A DNA stretch of 64,000 nucleotides. It comes from Haloarcula amylovorans (GTDB taxonomy: Archaea > Halobacteriota > Halobacteria > Halobacteriales > Haloarculaceae). Position 1 is the first letter of the stretch. Every line of letters begins with the position of its first letter. This document shows, one piece after another, positions 52,796-62,322 of this stretch. A model generated the notes under the pieces. The model was not told the origin of the DNA. It was given only the letters and a program-made list of their open reading frames with translations, and searched no databases. Both the position numbers and the translations under genes were made by a program. The stretch spans positions 601,994 to 665,993 of the forward strand of contig NZ_SRIF01000002.1 of assembly GCF_004681185.1 (NCBI RefSeq). Direction: 5' to 3'.

Positions 52796-54094
52796 ATGTA
52801 CGACCGCGTCAAGGGCTTTCGTGACTTTTACCCCGAGGAGATGCAGGCGCGTCGGTGGGCGATGGACACCGTCGAGGACGTTGCCCGCCGGTACGGCTTC
52901 CGAGAGATCGGCACCCCCGCGCTCGAATCGACCGAGATGTACGTCGACAAGAGCGGCGAGGAGATCGTCGAGGAACTGTACAGCTTCGAGGACAAGGGCG
53001 GCCGCGAGGTGGCGCTGACCCCGGAGTTGACCCCGTCGGTCGCGCGGATGGTCGTCGCCAAGCAGCAGGCGCTCTCGAAGCCGATCAAGTGGGTCTCGAC
53101 GCGCCCGTTCTGGCGCTACGAGCAGGTCCAGCAGGGCCGATTCCGTGAGTTCTACCAGACCAACGTCGACATCTTCGGATCCTCGGAGCCAGCGGCCGAC
53201 GCCGAGATTCTGGCCGTCGCTGTCGACATGCTCACGGACCTCGGCCTGACGAGCGAGGACTTCGAGATTCGTGTCTCCCATCGGGATATCCTCTCTGGAC
53301 TCCTCGAATCGTTCGACGCGGACGTGGACACCCGCGAGGCCATCCGCACTGTCGACAAGCGCGCGAAAATCGACCGAGCGGAGTATCTCGATGCGCTGTA
53401 CGAGACGGGACTGAGCTACGACCAAGCCGAGGAGTTCGACGACCTGCTACAGGCCGGTGAGGACGAACTCGACACGCTCGCGGAGCGTTCCGAAGCCGTC
53501 GCCGACGCCACCGAGAACCTGCAGGACGTGCTCGACGCCACGGCGGATTTCGGTGTCCGTGAGCACGTTACGCTCTCGCTTTCGACCGCGCGCGGTCTCG
53601 ACTACTACACCGGCGTCGTCTTCGAGTGTTTCGATTCTACCGGTGAGGTGTCCCGTGCGGTGTTCGGCGGCGGCCGGTACGACGACCTCATCGAGGGCTT
53701 CGGCGGCCAGCCGACCCCGGCCGTCGGATTCGCGCCCGGCCACGCCACGCTCCAACTGCTCTGTGAACGGGCCGGTGTCTGGCCCGCCGAGGAACTGACG
53801 ACGGACTACTACGTCCTGCAGGTGGGCGACACCCGCCCGACGGCGGCTCGCATCGCCCGTGACCTGCGTGAACGCGGGAACGTCGTCGAGAGCGACGTGG
53901 CCGGTCGCTCCTTCGGCGCGCAGATGGGCTACGCCGACGATGTGAACGCCGAGACGGTCGTCATCGTCGGCGAACAGGACCTAGAGAACGACGAAGTGAC
54001 GTTGAAAGAGATGGACGGGGGCGAACAGGTCAGCGTCCCCGTCGACTCGTTCCCCGGCGAGGACGACCGACCGACCTTCGAGGATTTCGTCTAG
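52796..54094 (+). CDS. hisS: Histidyl-tRNA synthetase
   Basis: A 432-residue class II synthetase. It begins MYDRVKGFRDFYPEEMQARRW. Motif 2 is FWRYEQVQQGRFREFYQTNVD, the His-A signature LSTARGLDYYTGVVFECFD, and motif 3 is PAVGFAPGHATLQLL. The C-terminal anticodon-binding domain runs YYVLQVGDTRPTAARIARDL onward. Start ATG 52796. Its stop overlaps that of the convergent GNAT gene in CTAG. Confidence 0.95.
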   Translation: MYDRVKGFRDFYPEEMQARRWAMDTVEDVARRYGFREIGTPALESTEMYVDKSGEEIVEELYSFEDKGGREVALTPELTPSVARMVVAKQQALSKPIKWVSTRPFWRYEQVQQGRFREFYQTNVDIFGSSEPAADAEILAVAVDMLTDLGLTSEDFEIRVSHRDILSGLLESFDADVDTREAIRTVDKRAKIDRAEYLDALYETGLSYDQAEEFDDLLQAGEDELDTLAERSEAVADATENLQDVLDATADFGVREHVTLSLSTARGLDYYTGVVFECFDSTGEVSRAVFGGGRYDDLIEGFGGQPTPAVGFAPGHATLQLLCERAGVWPAEELTTDYYVLQVGDTRPTAARIARDLRERGNVVESDVAGRSFGAQMGYADDVNAETVVIVGEQDLENDEVTLKEMDGGEQVSVPVDSFPGEDDRPTFEDFV

Positions 54095-54597
54095 AGGGGC
54101 CGTTCCATCTCGTGTTCAGCCCGGTCCCGCAAGCGCGTCTCGAACCCGACCCCGTCGTACAGTTTCATTGCGACGTGGTTCGTCCGCTCGACGGCCAACC
54201 AGACGTGGTCGAGACCGTTCTCCTGTCCGTGGCCCAGCAATACCTCGATGAGTCGCGTTCCGATGCCCGCCGACTGGTACTCGGGGTGGACGAAGATCGC
54301 CAGTTCCGAGGACTCTCCTTCGGGAATGAGGACAGCGTGACCGACCGCTGTCTCGTCGTGCCAGACGACCACGTTCAGGCCCTCGTCTAACAGCGTCTCG
54401 ACCCACTCGCGTATCTGTGTCTCTCCCCGTGGCGGGACCCCCTGCGCGCGGGACTCGTTGTCGAACTGTGCGTACATCCCCACCAGCGGCGACGGGTCGC
54501 CGTCGTAAGCCGTTATCTCGAGCGTTCGGGAGCGTTGGTCGGTGAACGTGACGGGCGGACGGGGGAACTGGCGAACCTCGTCGGCGGACGTAGCCAT
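54091..54597 (-). CDS. GNAT family N-acetyltransferase
   Basis: A 168-residue single-domain acetyltransferase. RSRTLEITAYDGDPSPLVGMYAQF opens it. NVVVWHDETAVGHAVLIPEG and ELAIFVHPEYQSAGIGTRLI form the acetyl-CoA site, and HVWLAVERTNHVAMKLYDGVGF is the C-terminal hallmark. Substrate unknown. Confidence 0.88.
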   Translation of the reverse strand: MATSADEVRQFPRPPVTFTDQRSRTLEITAYDGDPSPLVGMYAQFDNESRAQGVPPRGETQIREWVETLLDEGLNVVVWHDETAVGHAVLIPEGESSELAIFVHPEYQSAGIGTRLIEVLLGHGQENGLDHVWLAVERTNHVAMKLYDGVGFETRLRDRAEHEMERPL

Positions 54598-54695
54598 TAC
54601 GTAGTGCTAGGGATAGGACACTTCTAAACTCATCCCCTCGATTCTCAGTGATTGAGAGTCGGGGTACACAAGTGATTGCTCGACGAATCACGGTC

Positions 54696-55499
54696 ATGCG
54701 CGCCTATCGAATCGCCTACGACGGCCGCCCCTACAACGGGTTCCAGCGCCAGCCCGACGTGGCGACAGTCGAGGACGCGCTGTTCGACGCGCTCTCGCGG
54801 CTCGGCGTCTACGAGCGAGGTGACGACCCGCCCGAGGGCTACGCGGCGGCCGGCCGCACCGACGCCGGCGTCTCTGCCGTCGCCCAGACAGTCGCCTTCG
54901 ACGTGCCTGAATGGCTCACACCCGCGGCGTTCAACAGCGAACTCCCGGCGAGCGTTCGCGCGTGGGCCAGCGCCAACGTATCCGAGCGGTTCCACGCGAC
55001 TCACGACGCGAGCGAACGCACCTACACGTACCATCTCTACGCGCCGGACGCCGCCGAGGTGATGGCGCGGGCGGCCCTCGACGCGCTCCGGGGCGAACAC
55101 GACTTCCACAACCTCACGCCGGATGAGACGGGGACGGTTCGGACCCTCGACGGGTCGTTGACCCGCGACGGCGACTTCTTCGTCATCGAACTGCGGGCGG
55201 GCGGCTTCTGTCGCCAGCTCGTCCGGCGAGTCGTCGGGCTGATCACCGAGGTCGCCCGCGGCGAGTCGTCGTTCCCGAAAGTCGAGCGAGTCCTCGACGC
55301 GGACCCCGTCGAGGGTCCCGAGGGTGTCGCCCCCGCGCCGGCGTACCCGCTGGTGCTGACCGACGTAGCCTACCCCGGCGTCGAGTTCGATGCCGATTCC
55401 GACGCTCGCGCAAGCGCCCGAGAAATCTTCGGCGCGTTGCGGGCCGAGCGGCAGACGGCGGCGAGGGTTGCCGGGACCCTCCGAGACGGTCTCTCGTAG
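54696..55499 (+). CDS. truA: tRNA pseudouridine synthase TruA
   Basis: A 267-residue enzyme making pseudouridine at positions 38-40 of the tRNA anticodon arm. The catalytic aspartate is in AAAGRTDAGVSAVAQ. RAYRIAYDGRPYNGFQRQPD, HATHDASERTYTYHLY and GGFCRQLVRRVVGLI are family motifs. ATG 54696; the frame continues upstream without similarity. Confidence 0.94.
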   Translation: MRAYRIAYDGRPYNGFQRQPDVATVEDALFDALSRLGVYERGDDPPEGYAAAGRTDAGVSAVAQTVAFDVPEWLTPAAFNSELPASVRAWASANVSERFHATHDASERTYTYHLYAPDAAEVMARAALDALRGEHDFHNLTPDETGTVRTLDGSLTRDGDFFVIELRAGGFCRQLVRRVVGLITEVARGESSFPKVERVLDADPVEGPEGVAPAPAYPLVLTDVAYPGVEFDADSDARASAREIFGALRAERQTAARVAGTLRDGLS

Positions 55500-55560
55500 T
55501 CGGAACGTCGACCCGCCGTAGCCGGAAAGCCTTACCCGACACCCCCGCTTAGACCGGGGC

Positions 55561-57351
55561 ATGAGTTCGGTACCCGCCCGCGGCGACATCGACGAGGCGT
55601 ACAAGTGGGACTTAGAGTCCCTCTACGCGACGGACGACGACTGGGAAGCCGCATACGAGGAGGCTGAAGAACGCATAGCGGACCTCGCAACCTACGAGGG
55701 GCGAGTCACCGAGGATGCCGAGACGCTCCTGGCAGTGCTCGAAACGTACGAGGAGCTGATGCGCGTCGTCGCCAACGTCGCCGCGTACGCACGGATGCGG
55801 CGAGACGAGGACACGACTGACGACACGTATCAGGCGCTGACGGCCCGCAGTCAGTCGCTTTCTTCGGAGGCCAACAGCGCCGCCTCCTTCATCGAACCCG
55901 AACTGCAGGAACTAGACCGGGGTGACGTCGAGTCGATGATGGACGAAGAGCCCGACCTCGACGACTACAGGCACTACTTCGACGACGTACTCCGGATGAA
56001 ACCACACACCCGCTCGGCCGAAGTCGAGAACCTGCTGGCCGAACTGGGCGAGGTGACCGGCGCGCCCGGCGAGGTGTACAACATGCTCGCCAACGCCGAC
56101 ATGGCGTTCCCGACCGTCGAGGACCCCGACGGCGAGACCCGAGCAGTCACGCTCAACAACTTCACGACGCTCCAGAAACACCCGGACAGGGACTTCCGCC
56201 AGCGCGTCTACGAGTCCTTTTACGACGAGTGGGAGGGCGTCAGGAACGCCGTCGGCACGGCCTACAAGAACGCGGTCAAGACCGACGTGAAGATGGCCGA
56301 CGCGCGCAACTACGACAGCGCCCGCGAGGCGGCTCTCAACGGCCCGAACGTCCCTGTCGAGGTGTACGACACGCTGGTCGATACCGTCCACGACAACCTG
56401 GACCACCTCCACCGCCACGCGGAGTTGAAACGGGAGGCCATCGACGCTGACGAACTGCAGATGTGGGACCTCTACGTCCCCCTCGTTCAGGAGGAATCGC
56501 CCGAAATCGAGTACGAACAGGCCTGTGAACACGTTACCGAGGCTGTCGCGCCGCTGGGCGAGGAGTACCAGACTCGCCTCGCGGAGGGGCTGGAGTCCCG
56601 GTGGGTTGACGTCTACGAGACAGAGCACAAGCAGTCGGGCGCGTACTCCGGGGGCACCTACGACTCCCAGCCGTTCATCCTGATGAACTATCAGGACGAC
56701 GTGGAGTCGATGTACACGCTGGCCCACGAACTCGGCCACTCGATGCATTCGGAGTTCACTAGCGAGGAACAACCGTACGTGTACTCGGGCTACGAGATCT
56801 TCGTCGCCGAAGTCGCGAGCACCGTCAACGAGACGCTGTTGACTCACCACCTGCTCGAAACGGTCGAGGACGAGCGCCTGCGTCGGCACGTCCTCAACGA
56901 GTACCTCGAACGGTTCCGCTCGACGCTGTACCGCCAGACGATGTTCGCGGAGTTCGAACACCGTACCCACGAGATGAGCGAGGCGGGCGAACCGCTCACG
57001 CCCGACCGACTGGACGACCTCTACGCCGACCTCAAGGGCGACTACTACGAACCGGCGACACTCGACGACCGCATCGCCCGCGAGTGGATGCGAATCCCGC
57101 ACTTCTACCGCGCGTTCTACGTCTATCAGTACGCCACCGGCATCTCCGCGGCTGTCGCGCTCGTCGAGAACATCCTCGACGGGGGCGACGACGCCGCAGA
57201 GCGCTACGTCGACTTCCTGCGTAGCGGGTCCCGGGAGTACCCGCTGGAACTCCTCCAGAACGCGGGCGTGGACATGACCAGTCCCGCACCTGTCGATTCG
57301 GCGCTCTCGACGTACGGCGAGTACTTAGACGAGTTCGCCAACCTCCTGTGA
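55561..57351 (+). CDS. pepF: Oligoendopeptidase F (M3 family)
   Basis: A 596-residue cytoplasmic zinc metallopeptidase that degrades oligopeptides. The HExxH zinc motif is LAHELGHSMHSEFTSE; the downstream ligand glutamate is in FVAEVASTVNETLL. Upstream, SGAYSGGTYDSQPFILMNYQ and the helical M3 N-terminal region fit the family. Monocistronic; a TATA-like element is not obvious. Confidence 0.95.
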   Translation: MSSVPARGDIDEAYKWDLESLYATDDDWEAAYEEAEERIADLATYEGRVTEDAETLLAVLETYEELMRVVANVAAYARMRRDEDTTDDTYQALTARSQSLSSEANSAASFIEPELQELDRGDVESMMDEEPDLDDYRHYFDDVLRMKPHTRSAEVENLLAELGEVTGAPGEVYNMLANADMAFPTVEDPDGETRAVTLNNFTTLQKHPDRDFRQRVYESFYDEWEGVRNAVGTAYKNAVKTDVKMADARNYDSAREAALNGPNVPVEVYDTLVDTVHDNLDHLHRHAELKREAIDADELQMWDLYVPLVQEESPEIEYEQACEHVTEAVAPLGEEYQTRLAEGLESRWVDVYETEHKQSGAYSGGTYDSQPFILMNYQDDVESMYTLAHELGHSMHSEFTSEEQPYVYSGYEIFVAEVASTVNETLLTHHLLETVEDERLRRHVLNEYLERFRSTLYRQTMFAEFEHRTHEMSEAGEPLTPDRLDDLYADLKGDYYEPATLDDRIAREWMRIPHFYRAFYVYQYATGISAAVALVENILDGGDDAAERYVDFLRSGSREYPLELLQNAGVDMTSPAPVDSALSTYGEYLDEFANLL

Positions 57352-57502
57352 CTCACCAGTTACTCCACCGAACGTAGCGACTGTTCGTCGTATCCGCCAT
57401 TTTGTCGCTTGGCGACGGGGACCTGACGCAGTCGCACCCTGCATATCGCGTACCTGACCCAAAGGCACTTTGTGTCTCAACCGTGTAGTACCGGCCACCC
57501 AA

Positions 57503-58723
57503 ATGTCGCGTAGCCCCTCGCTTCCGGACAGGCCACGGCTCGACCTCGATCCAGATATGACGCCCGAGGAGCGTCTAGAGGCACTCCGGGACCACTTCGA
57601 CGAGATCGTCCGCGTCAACGAACAGCTAACCGACCAACTCGACGACGCCCGCGGTCGGCAGACATCGCTCACCGACGAGGTAGACCAGCTCGAACGCGAA
57701 AACGAGATGCTAAAGACCTCGTCGCTGTACATCGCCACCGTCGAGGAGCTGACCGACGACGGCGTCGTCGTCAAACAGCACGGCAACAATCAGGAGGTCT
57801 TAACGGAGGTCTCCCCGTCGATGCGAGAGAGCTTAGAAGCCGGCGACCGCGTCGCCATCAACGATTCGTTCGGCGTCAAGGAGATTCTCGATCCCGAGAC
57901 GGACGCGCGCGCACAGGCGATGCAAGTGGAGGCGTCGCCGGACGTTTCCTACGAGGACATCGGTGGCTTAGAGGAGCAGATCCGAGAGGTCCGCGAAGCC
58001 GTCGAGGAGCCGCTTATCAACGCCGAACAGTTCCACGAAGTCGGTATCGACCCACCGAGCGGTGTCTTGCTCCATGGCCCGCCCGGGACGGGCAAAACGA
58101 TGCTGGCGAAAGCCGTCGCCAACGAGACCGACGCCACCTTCATCAAGATGGCTGGCTCCGAACTTGTTCGGAAGTTCATCGGCGAAGGCGCGCGGCTCGT
58201 CCGCGACCTCTTCGAACTGGCCAGCGAGCGCCAACCGGCCATCATCTTCATCGACGAGATCGACGCCATCGCCGCGAAGCGAACGGAGTCGAAGACCAGC
58301 GGCGACGCCGAGGTCCAGCGGACGATGATGCAACTGCTCTCGGAGATGGACGGCTTCGACGACCGCGGCGAGATTCGCATCATCGCTGCCACCAACCGCT
58401 TCGACATGCTCGACCGCGCTATCCTTCGGCCCGGTCGCTTCGACCGCCTCATCGAAGTCCCCAACCCCAACGTCGAGGGTCGCGAGCGCATCCTCGAAAT
58501 CCACACCGAACAGATGAACCTCGACTCGGAAGTGGACCTGCGAGCGCTCGCTCGCGAAACCGACGGGCTCTCCGGCGCGGAACTAGCCTCCCTGGCGACG
58601 GAAGCCGGGATGTTCGCTATCCGCGACGACCGAACGACCGTCGAACAGGCGGACTTCCGCGCCGCCCGAGAGAAGCTCGACCAAGAGGAAGATTCGGGCA
58701 GTCAACCGGTCGCGTTCGCCTGA
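57503..58723 (+). CDS. pan: Proteasome-activating nucleotidase (PAN)
   Basis: A 406-residue AAA ATPase that unfolds substrates for the 20S proteasome. It has an N-terminal coiled coil (DEIVRVNEQLTDQLDDARG), an OB domain (SLYIATVEELTDDGVVVKQ), Walker A HGPPGTGKTMLAK, Walker B IIFIDEIDAIAAKR and the second-region-of-homology ATNRFDMLDRAILRPGRFDR. The C terminus ends VAFA, so the penultimate residue of the HbYX-like tail is Phe instead of Tyr. Confidence 0.95.
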   Translation: MSRSPSLPDRPRLDLDPDMTPEERLEALRDHFDEIVRVNEQLTDQLDDARGRQTSLTDEVDQLERENEMLKTSSLYIATVEELTDDGVVVKQHGNNQEVLTEVSPSMRESLEAGDRVAINDSFGVKEILDPETDARAQAMQVEASPDVSYEDIGGLEEQIREVREAVEEPLINAEQFHEVGIDPPSGVLLHGPPGTGKTMLAKAVANETDATFIKMAGSELVRKFIGEGARLVRDLFELASERQPAIIFIDEIDAIAAKRTESKTSGDAEVQRTMMQLLSEMDGFDDRGEIRIIAATNRFDMLDRAILRPGRFDRLIEVPNPNVEGRERILEIHTEQMNLDSEVDLRALARETDGLSGAELASLATEAGMFAIRDDRTTVEQADFRAAREKLDQEEDSGSQPVAFA

Positions 58724-58850
58724 GCCGATTTCGATCCAAAACGGACCGCTTCTCGCGCGGTCCTGTTCGGTTATCCAACAGTATAACGGTCGTATCCCTC
58801 GGTTAGTCGGCGATTAGTAAGGATGGAGGGCCGTATAACGGCTGACAAGG

Positions 58851-59213
58851 GTGACACCGGACTACTCACTGACCGACGGCGAGCTAGCGCGCTGGATTCC
58901 AATCGGCGGAGAGTTGTCGGTGTCACACGCGGTGTTGTGGACGGTCATCCTCCTCACGTCGCTGTTCGACGTCGTGACGACGACAGTGGGACTCGAACTC
59001 GGTCTCCGGGAGGGAAACGCCGTCGCACGGGCGCTCATCGAGAGCTACGGCGTCGTCGGTCTCGCGATCCTGAAAATCGGGGCGCTCCTCGTCGTCGCCC
59101 TCGTCTGGGCCGCCCTCGACGAACGCCGCTCGACGGCGGCGCTCGTCGGGTTCGCGCTCGTCTCCTCGTTCGTCGTCGCCCTGAACACGATCGCGCTCGT
59201 CACCTTCCTCTGA
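58851..59213 (+). CDS. Small membrane protein (DUF5658-like)
   Basis: A 120-residue protein with three predicted helices (about residues 22-46, 67-88 and 95-117). Typical strings are LFDVVTTTVGLELGLREGNAVARAL and ILKIGALLVVALVW, which I associate with DUF5658. GTG start at 58851. The 9-mer GTATAACGG occurs twice upstream (58781-58789, 58833-58841), and TTAGTA at 58814-58819 is a plausible TATA element. Confidence 0.75.
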   Translation: MTPDYSLTDGELARWIPIGGELSVSHAVLWTVILLTSLFDVVTTTVGLELGLREGNAVARALIESYGVVGLAILKIGALLVVALVWAALDERRSTAALVGFALVSSFVVALNTIALVTFL

Positions 59214-59243
59214 GCGGGTGGCGTCAAGGCGGTGTCGTCCCGG

Positions 59244-59381
59244 TCACTCCTCGGTGCGATGGTCGGCTATCATATCGCCCTTACACTCCGGACAGGACGA
59301 CCGGAGCACGTCCGTCTGATACCCGCACTTTCGACACACGAGCAGTTTCGGCCGCTCGGCGTCGTCGGATCGCTGAGTCAT
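59244..59381 (-). CDS. 45-residue zinc-ribbon micro-protein
   Basis: A frame from ATG 59381 to TGA reads MTQRSDDAERPKLLVCRKCG and continues to a second CPECKGD pair. The four cysteines (C16, C19, C30, C33) in C-x2-C ... C-x2-C spacing define a zinc ribbon of rubredoxin type. Haloarchaeal zinc-finger micro-proteins of this kind are known to be expressed and to affect biofilm, motility and growth traits. Convergent with the DUF5658-like gene. Confidence 0.75.
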   Translation of the reverse strand: MTQRSDDAERPKLLVCRKCGYQTDVLRSSCPECKGDMIADHRTEE

Positions 59382-59503
59382 ATCCGTCTGTTTCGACTCA
59401 GTGATGTTAACTATTGTCACGGCCTATGTGCCATCGGCCGACCAGTGACGGGTTGGTTCGACCGCTCGGAGAATTTACCCTCACTCGGTACCTAGGCGGG
59501 AGC

Positions 59504-59668
59504 ATGAGCGGGACGACACACCAGTGTCTCTGCGGGGCGACGCTTCGGTTCCGACAGGATCTGACGCGCGAGCGAACGGGGGCGACGCCGACGTGGACCT
59601 GTGCGGACTGCGGGACGCGGGTCCCTGGCGTCGTCGCGGAGAAGCTCTCTCACCAGCATCCGTCCTGA
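59504..59668 (+). CDS. 54-residue zinc-ribbon micro-protein
   Basis: Starts MSGTTHQCLCGATLRFRQDL and has a second knuckle TWTCADCGTRVPG. The CxCG and CxxCG pairs fit the double C(P)XCG zinc-finger micro-proteins of haloarchaea. A TATA-like ATTTACC about 30 bases before the ATG at 59504 supports a near-leaderless transcript; longer upstream frames are not needed. Confidence 0.72.
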   Translation: MSGTTHQCLCGATLRFRQDLTRERTGATPTWTCADCGTRVPGVVAEKLSHQHPS

Positions 59669-59723
59669 AAGAACGCGAGCGGCAGCGCTGGCAGTCCCGA
59701 GAGCGACTGCGAAGAAAGACTGG

Positions 59724-60389
59724 TCAGTCGATGTAGCCGAGCGCCGCGTCGATGCGGCCCAGTTCCGGCCCGGAGGTGTCGGACCCGCAGACGTAGCCGT
59801 AGTCGTTGGCGACCAGTCCCGACCCGACGAGCGGACCGCCGTAGTTGACCGTGCCGATGTCGGCGGGGACGCTCAACAGGTCTTCCAAGGTGTCGAGTTC
59901 GCCATCGGTCGCCTTCGGGTGACAGAGCACGCCCTCGTTAGTGGCGACGGCGGCGGTACCGACGGTGTTGACTCCGGCGATGACGCCGCGTTCTACGGGG
60001 ACGTCCAGTCCGTCGCTGACCGTCTCGACGGCCGTATCCGAGAGGTCCGGGTGGACGTACGCGCCCGCGTCGTTACAGCAGACGACGTTGCCAGCGGCGT
60101 TGATGCGACCCGGCAGTTTCGTCACCGGCACGTCGACGACCTCCTGAATCCGCTCGATTTCGGTGTCTCGAACCCGAGCGGAGACGAGGAGGCCGTTCCC
60201 GTTGCCGGTCGCCAGCGCGCCGACGGTTCCTGACTGGCCGATGGTCGTCGGAACCACGGGAGCCTCCAACTCCTCGCCTAAGTCCTCTCGCAGCGATTCG
60301 TCTACGTCGGGGCGAACCAGCACACAGTCGTCGGTCGCACGGGCGAAGACACCGACGTACGACGACCCGGAGAACGCGGCGCGGAGCAA
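59724..60389 (-). CDS. eif6: Translation initiation factor 6 (aIF6)
   Basis: A 221-residue pentein-fold anti-association factor that binds the large ribosomal subunit near L23/L14 and prevents premature 30S joining. Signatures: [57 protein letters not shown] and [18 protein letters not shown]. The start is TTG at 60389, two bases after the L31e stop; no ATG is available. Last gene of the L39e-L31e-IF6 operon. Confidence 0.95.
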   Translation of the reverse strand: MLRAAFSGSSYVGVFARATDDCVLVRPDVDESLREDLGEELEAPVVPTTIGQSGTVGALATGNGNGLLVSARVRDTEIERIQEVVDVPVTKLPGRINAAGNVVCCNDAGAYVHPDLSDTAVETVSDGLDVPVERGVIAGVNTVGTAAVATNEGVLCHPKATDGELDTLEDLLSVPADIGTVNYGGPLVGSGLVANDYGYVCGSDTSGPELGRIDAALGYID

Positions 60390-60391
60390 GT

Positions 60392-60670
60392 TTACTCTGC
60401 GGTCTCGGCTTCGACGACTGCCTCGCCCTCTTCTTCGAAGCGGGCGGCGCGGACGCGAAGTTTACTCGGCGGGTTCGACCGTCCCTTGGCCCACGTGGCC
60501 TCGTTGATGGAGGTGTCGATGCGGACGGCGTCTTCTTCGACCGAGAAGTGCTTGGCGAGGTGTTCGCGGATGAGCGTCATCGCCTTGTCAGCGGCCTGGT
60601 GGCTCGGTTCCGCGCGGGCGTCTCGGAGCGGAATCGTGACGACACGCTCCTCGAAATCACTGGAACTCAT
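60392..60670 (-). CDS. rpl31e: 50S ribosomal protein L31e
   Basis: A 92-residue archaeal/eukaryotic L31e. [40 protein letters not shown] and [20 protein letters not shown] are diagnostic. Its ATG overlaps the L39e stop by one base (TAATG), and it is followed two bases later by aIF6. Confidence 0.96.
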   Translation of the reverse strand: MSSSDFEERVVTIPLRDARAEPSHQAADKAMTLIREHLAKHFSVEEDAVRIDTSINEATWAKGRSNPPSKLRVRAARFEEEGEAVVEAETAE

Positions 60671-60822
60671 TATTCGTCGGTGTCGTTACGCCGCCAGTGG
60701 CGGCGCTTCGGGTTACGCTGCACTTCGCGGTCGGTCTTGAGCATGACCCAAGCCGGCACGCGACTGTTCTGGTTGTCGAGTTTGGCCAGCCGCTTCTTCT
60801 TGGCCTTCGACTTCTTACTCAT
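60670..60822 (-). CDS. rpl39e: 50S ribosomal protein L39e
   Basis: A 50-residue, very basic protein near the peptide exit tunnel. Reading from ATG 60822 gives [20 protein letters not shown], then [10 protein letters not shown] and [14 protein letters not shown], which is characteristic of L39e. First gene of a three-gene operon with L31e and aIF6. The stop overlaps the L31e start. Confidence 0.95.
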   Translation of the reverse strand: MSKKSKAKKKRLAKLDNQNSRVPAWVMLKTDREVQRNPKRRHWRRNDTDE

Positions 60823-60848
60823 GGTGTCCCGTGTGTTCCGCCCCGTGA

Positions 60849-60856
60849 CTTAAATT
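60849..60856 (-). promoter_or_regulatory. TATA box of the L39e-L31e-IF6 operon
   Basis: On the minus strand AATTTAAG, preceded by purine-rich GGAAGG (a BRE-like element), lies about 27-34 bases upstream of the L39e ATG. This implies a leaderless mRNA. Confidence 0.55.
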
Positions 60857-60970
60857 CCTTCCTTTTCTGGCCGCGCTCGTCGACGGCGGGGACCGTCCGC
60901 TGTCCGGCGTTATCACGGTTTGTAAGCGGGGACGTAGAACTAAGTAGGAATATCGGCAGAGCATCATTCG

Positions 60971-61486
60971 ATGAAGCGCCGGGTGGTCCTTCGGACGGTA
61001 GGAACAGGGGTGACAGCCCTCGGCAGCGGCTGTCTTGGTGGCGGCGGAGAAGTCGTCATCAGTATTCAACAGGACGTCACTGTCGAGCCACAGAACGCGT
61101 GGATAGAGAAAGAGATTCCGGACCTCTCAGATTCCGGCGGCGAGATCGAGTACATCGTCCGGTCGGAGACGCCCTTTGACATCTACTTCTTCGCCGATGA
61201 CACCGATTTCTCCCAGTACGACTCCTACATCAAAGGCCACGAACCAGACAGCACGCCGTCGGGACACCCTGCCTTCAGCCAGACAGCGCTACCGAAAGAA
61301 GGATCGGGCCTCTATGAAGCGTCGACAGCCGACGGCGGGAACCGCGAACCCGTCGAGATGGCGGGACCGTACTACTTCGCTGTCGATCACTCGAACTACC
61401 GGATGGAGACCCGCGTCGAGAAGTACGACGACCCCCTGACGGCGTTCGTCGACCTGAAGGTGATCCGTAGTCGTTCGCCGTTCTAG
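60971..61486 (+). CDS. Tat-type lipoprotein of unknown function
   Basis: A 171-residue exported protein. The twin-arginine signal MKRRVVLRTVGTGVTALGSG ends in a lipobox-like GSGC. The mature part is a beta-rich domain: GEVVISIQQDVTVEPQNAW, IEYIVRSETPFDIYFFADD and GPYYFAVDHSNYRMETRVEK. This could be an Ig-like or GOLD-type module, but I recognise no family. Its stop overlaps that of the ZIP transporter gene in CTAG. Confidence 0.75.
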   Translation: MKRRVVLRTVGTGVTALGSGCLGGGGEVVISIQQDVTVEPQNAWIEKEIPDLSDSGGEIEYIVRSETPFDIYFFADDTDFSQYDSYIKGHEPDSTPSGHPAFSQTALPKEGSGLYEASTADGGNREPVEMAGPYYFAVDHSNYRMETRVEKYDDPLTAFVDLKVIRSRSPF

Positions 61487-62295
61487 ACGAACGCGAGCGG
61501 GACCATCGCCAGTACACCGACTGCACCGCCGGCGACCAGTTCTCGTTTGCCGCCGCCTGCGAGCCCCGTGCCGTATTCGAGCGCCTCGGGGACGAACTCG
61601 GTGGCGACGAGGTACACCATCGCACCGGCCGCAAAGCCGAAGCCGAACGGGAGGAATTCCTTTGCGAGCGTCACGAAGTAATAAGCGATGACTGCCCCCA
61701 GCGGTTGGGGCAGCGAGGAAAACACCGCCCACCAGACCATCCGCCACTCGCTGACGCCGAGGGACCGAAGTGGAATGGCGATGGCGGTCCCCTCGGGAAC
61801 GTTGTGAATGGAGATCGCGACGGTCATGAACACCGCCAGCAGCGGCACGGTAATGCCAGCGATGACGACGGCGTTCGCCGGCGACGCGCCCTCCAGCCCG
61901 AGCTCGGCGAAGGAGACGCCGACGGCGACGCCCTCTGGGAAACTGTGGACGGTCAAGATGCCGAGGATGAGCAGGAGTTTCTTGAAGTCGGCCTGCTCGA
62001 ACTGCTTCGGCCCGTGTTCGACGCCATCGAGCACTCTGTCGGCGACTTCCACGAGGGCGACGCCCGCGAGCAGCCCCGGAACCAGCAGTATCGGCGACCC
62101 GTAGGCGAGTCCCTCGCGCACGAGTCCAAACAGCGACGCGGCCACCATGATGCCCGACGCGAGCCCCCACAACACGACGTTCCACCGGTCGGAGAACTCC
62201 TCGACCAGAAAGAACGGTATCGCGCCCAGCCCGGTCGCCAACGCGGTGAGCAATCCCGCGACGAAGACGAAGGCCACGTTCTCGACGGCGACCAT
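61483..62295 (-). CDS. ZIP family metal transporter
   Basis: A 270-residue, eight-helix transporter of divalent metals such as zinc, iron or manganese. The metal-binding signatures are TVHSFPEGVAVGVSF in helix 4 and SIHNVPEGTAIAIPLR in helix 5. A variable loop between helices 3 and 4 (RVLDGVEHGPKQFEQADFKK) has a His. The promoter carries the palindrome ACAATTGT (62323-62330) at the TATA position, a possible metal-responsive operator. Confidence 0.9.
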   Translation of the reverse strand: MVAVENVAFVFVAGLLTALATGLGAIPFFLVEEFSDRWNVVLWGLASGIMVAASLFGLVREGLAYGSPILLVPGLLAGVALVEVADRVLDGVEHGPKQFEQADFKKLLLILGILTVHSFPEGVAVGVSFAELGLEGASPANAVVIAGITVPLLAVFMTVAISIHNVPEGTAIAIPLRSLGVSEWRMVWWAVFSSLPQPLGAVIAYYFVTLAKEFLPFGFGFAAGAMVYLVATEFVPEALEYGTGLAGGGKRELVAGGAVGVLAMVPLAFV

Positions 62296-62322
62296 ATCGA
62301 CCCTAGGTGAGTCGACGCTATA

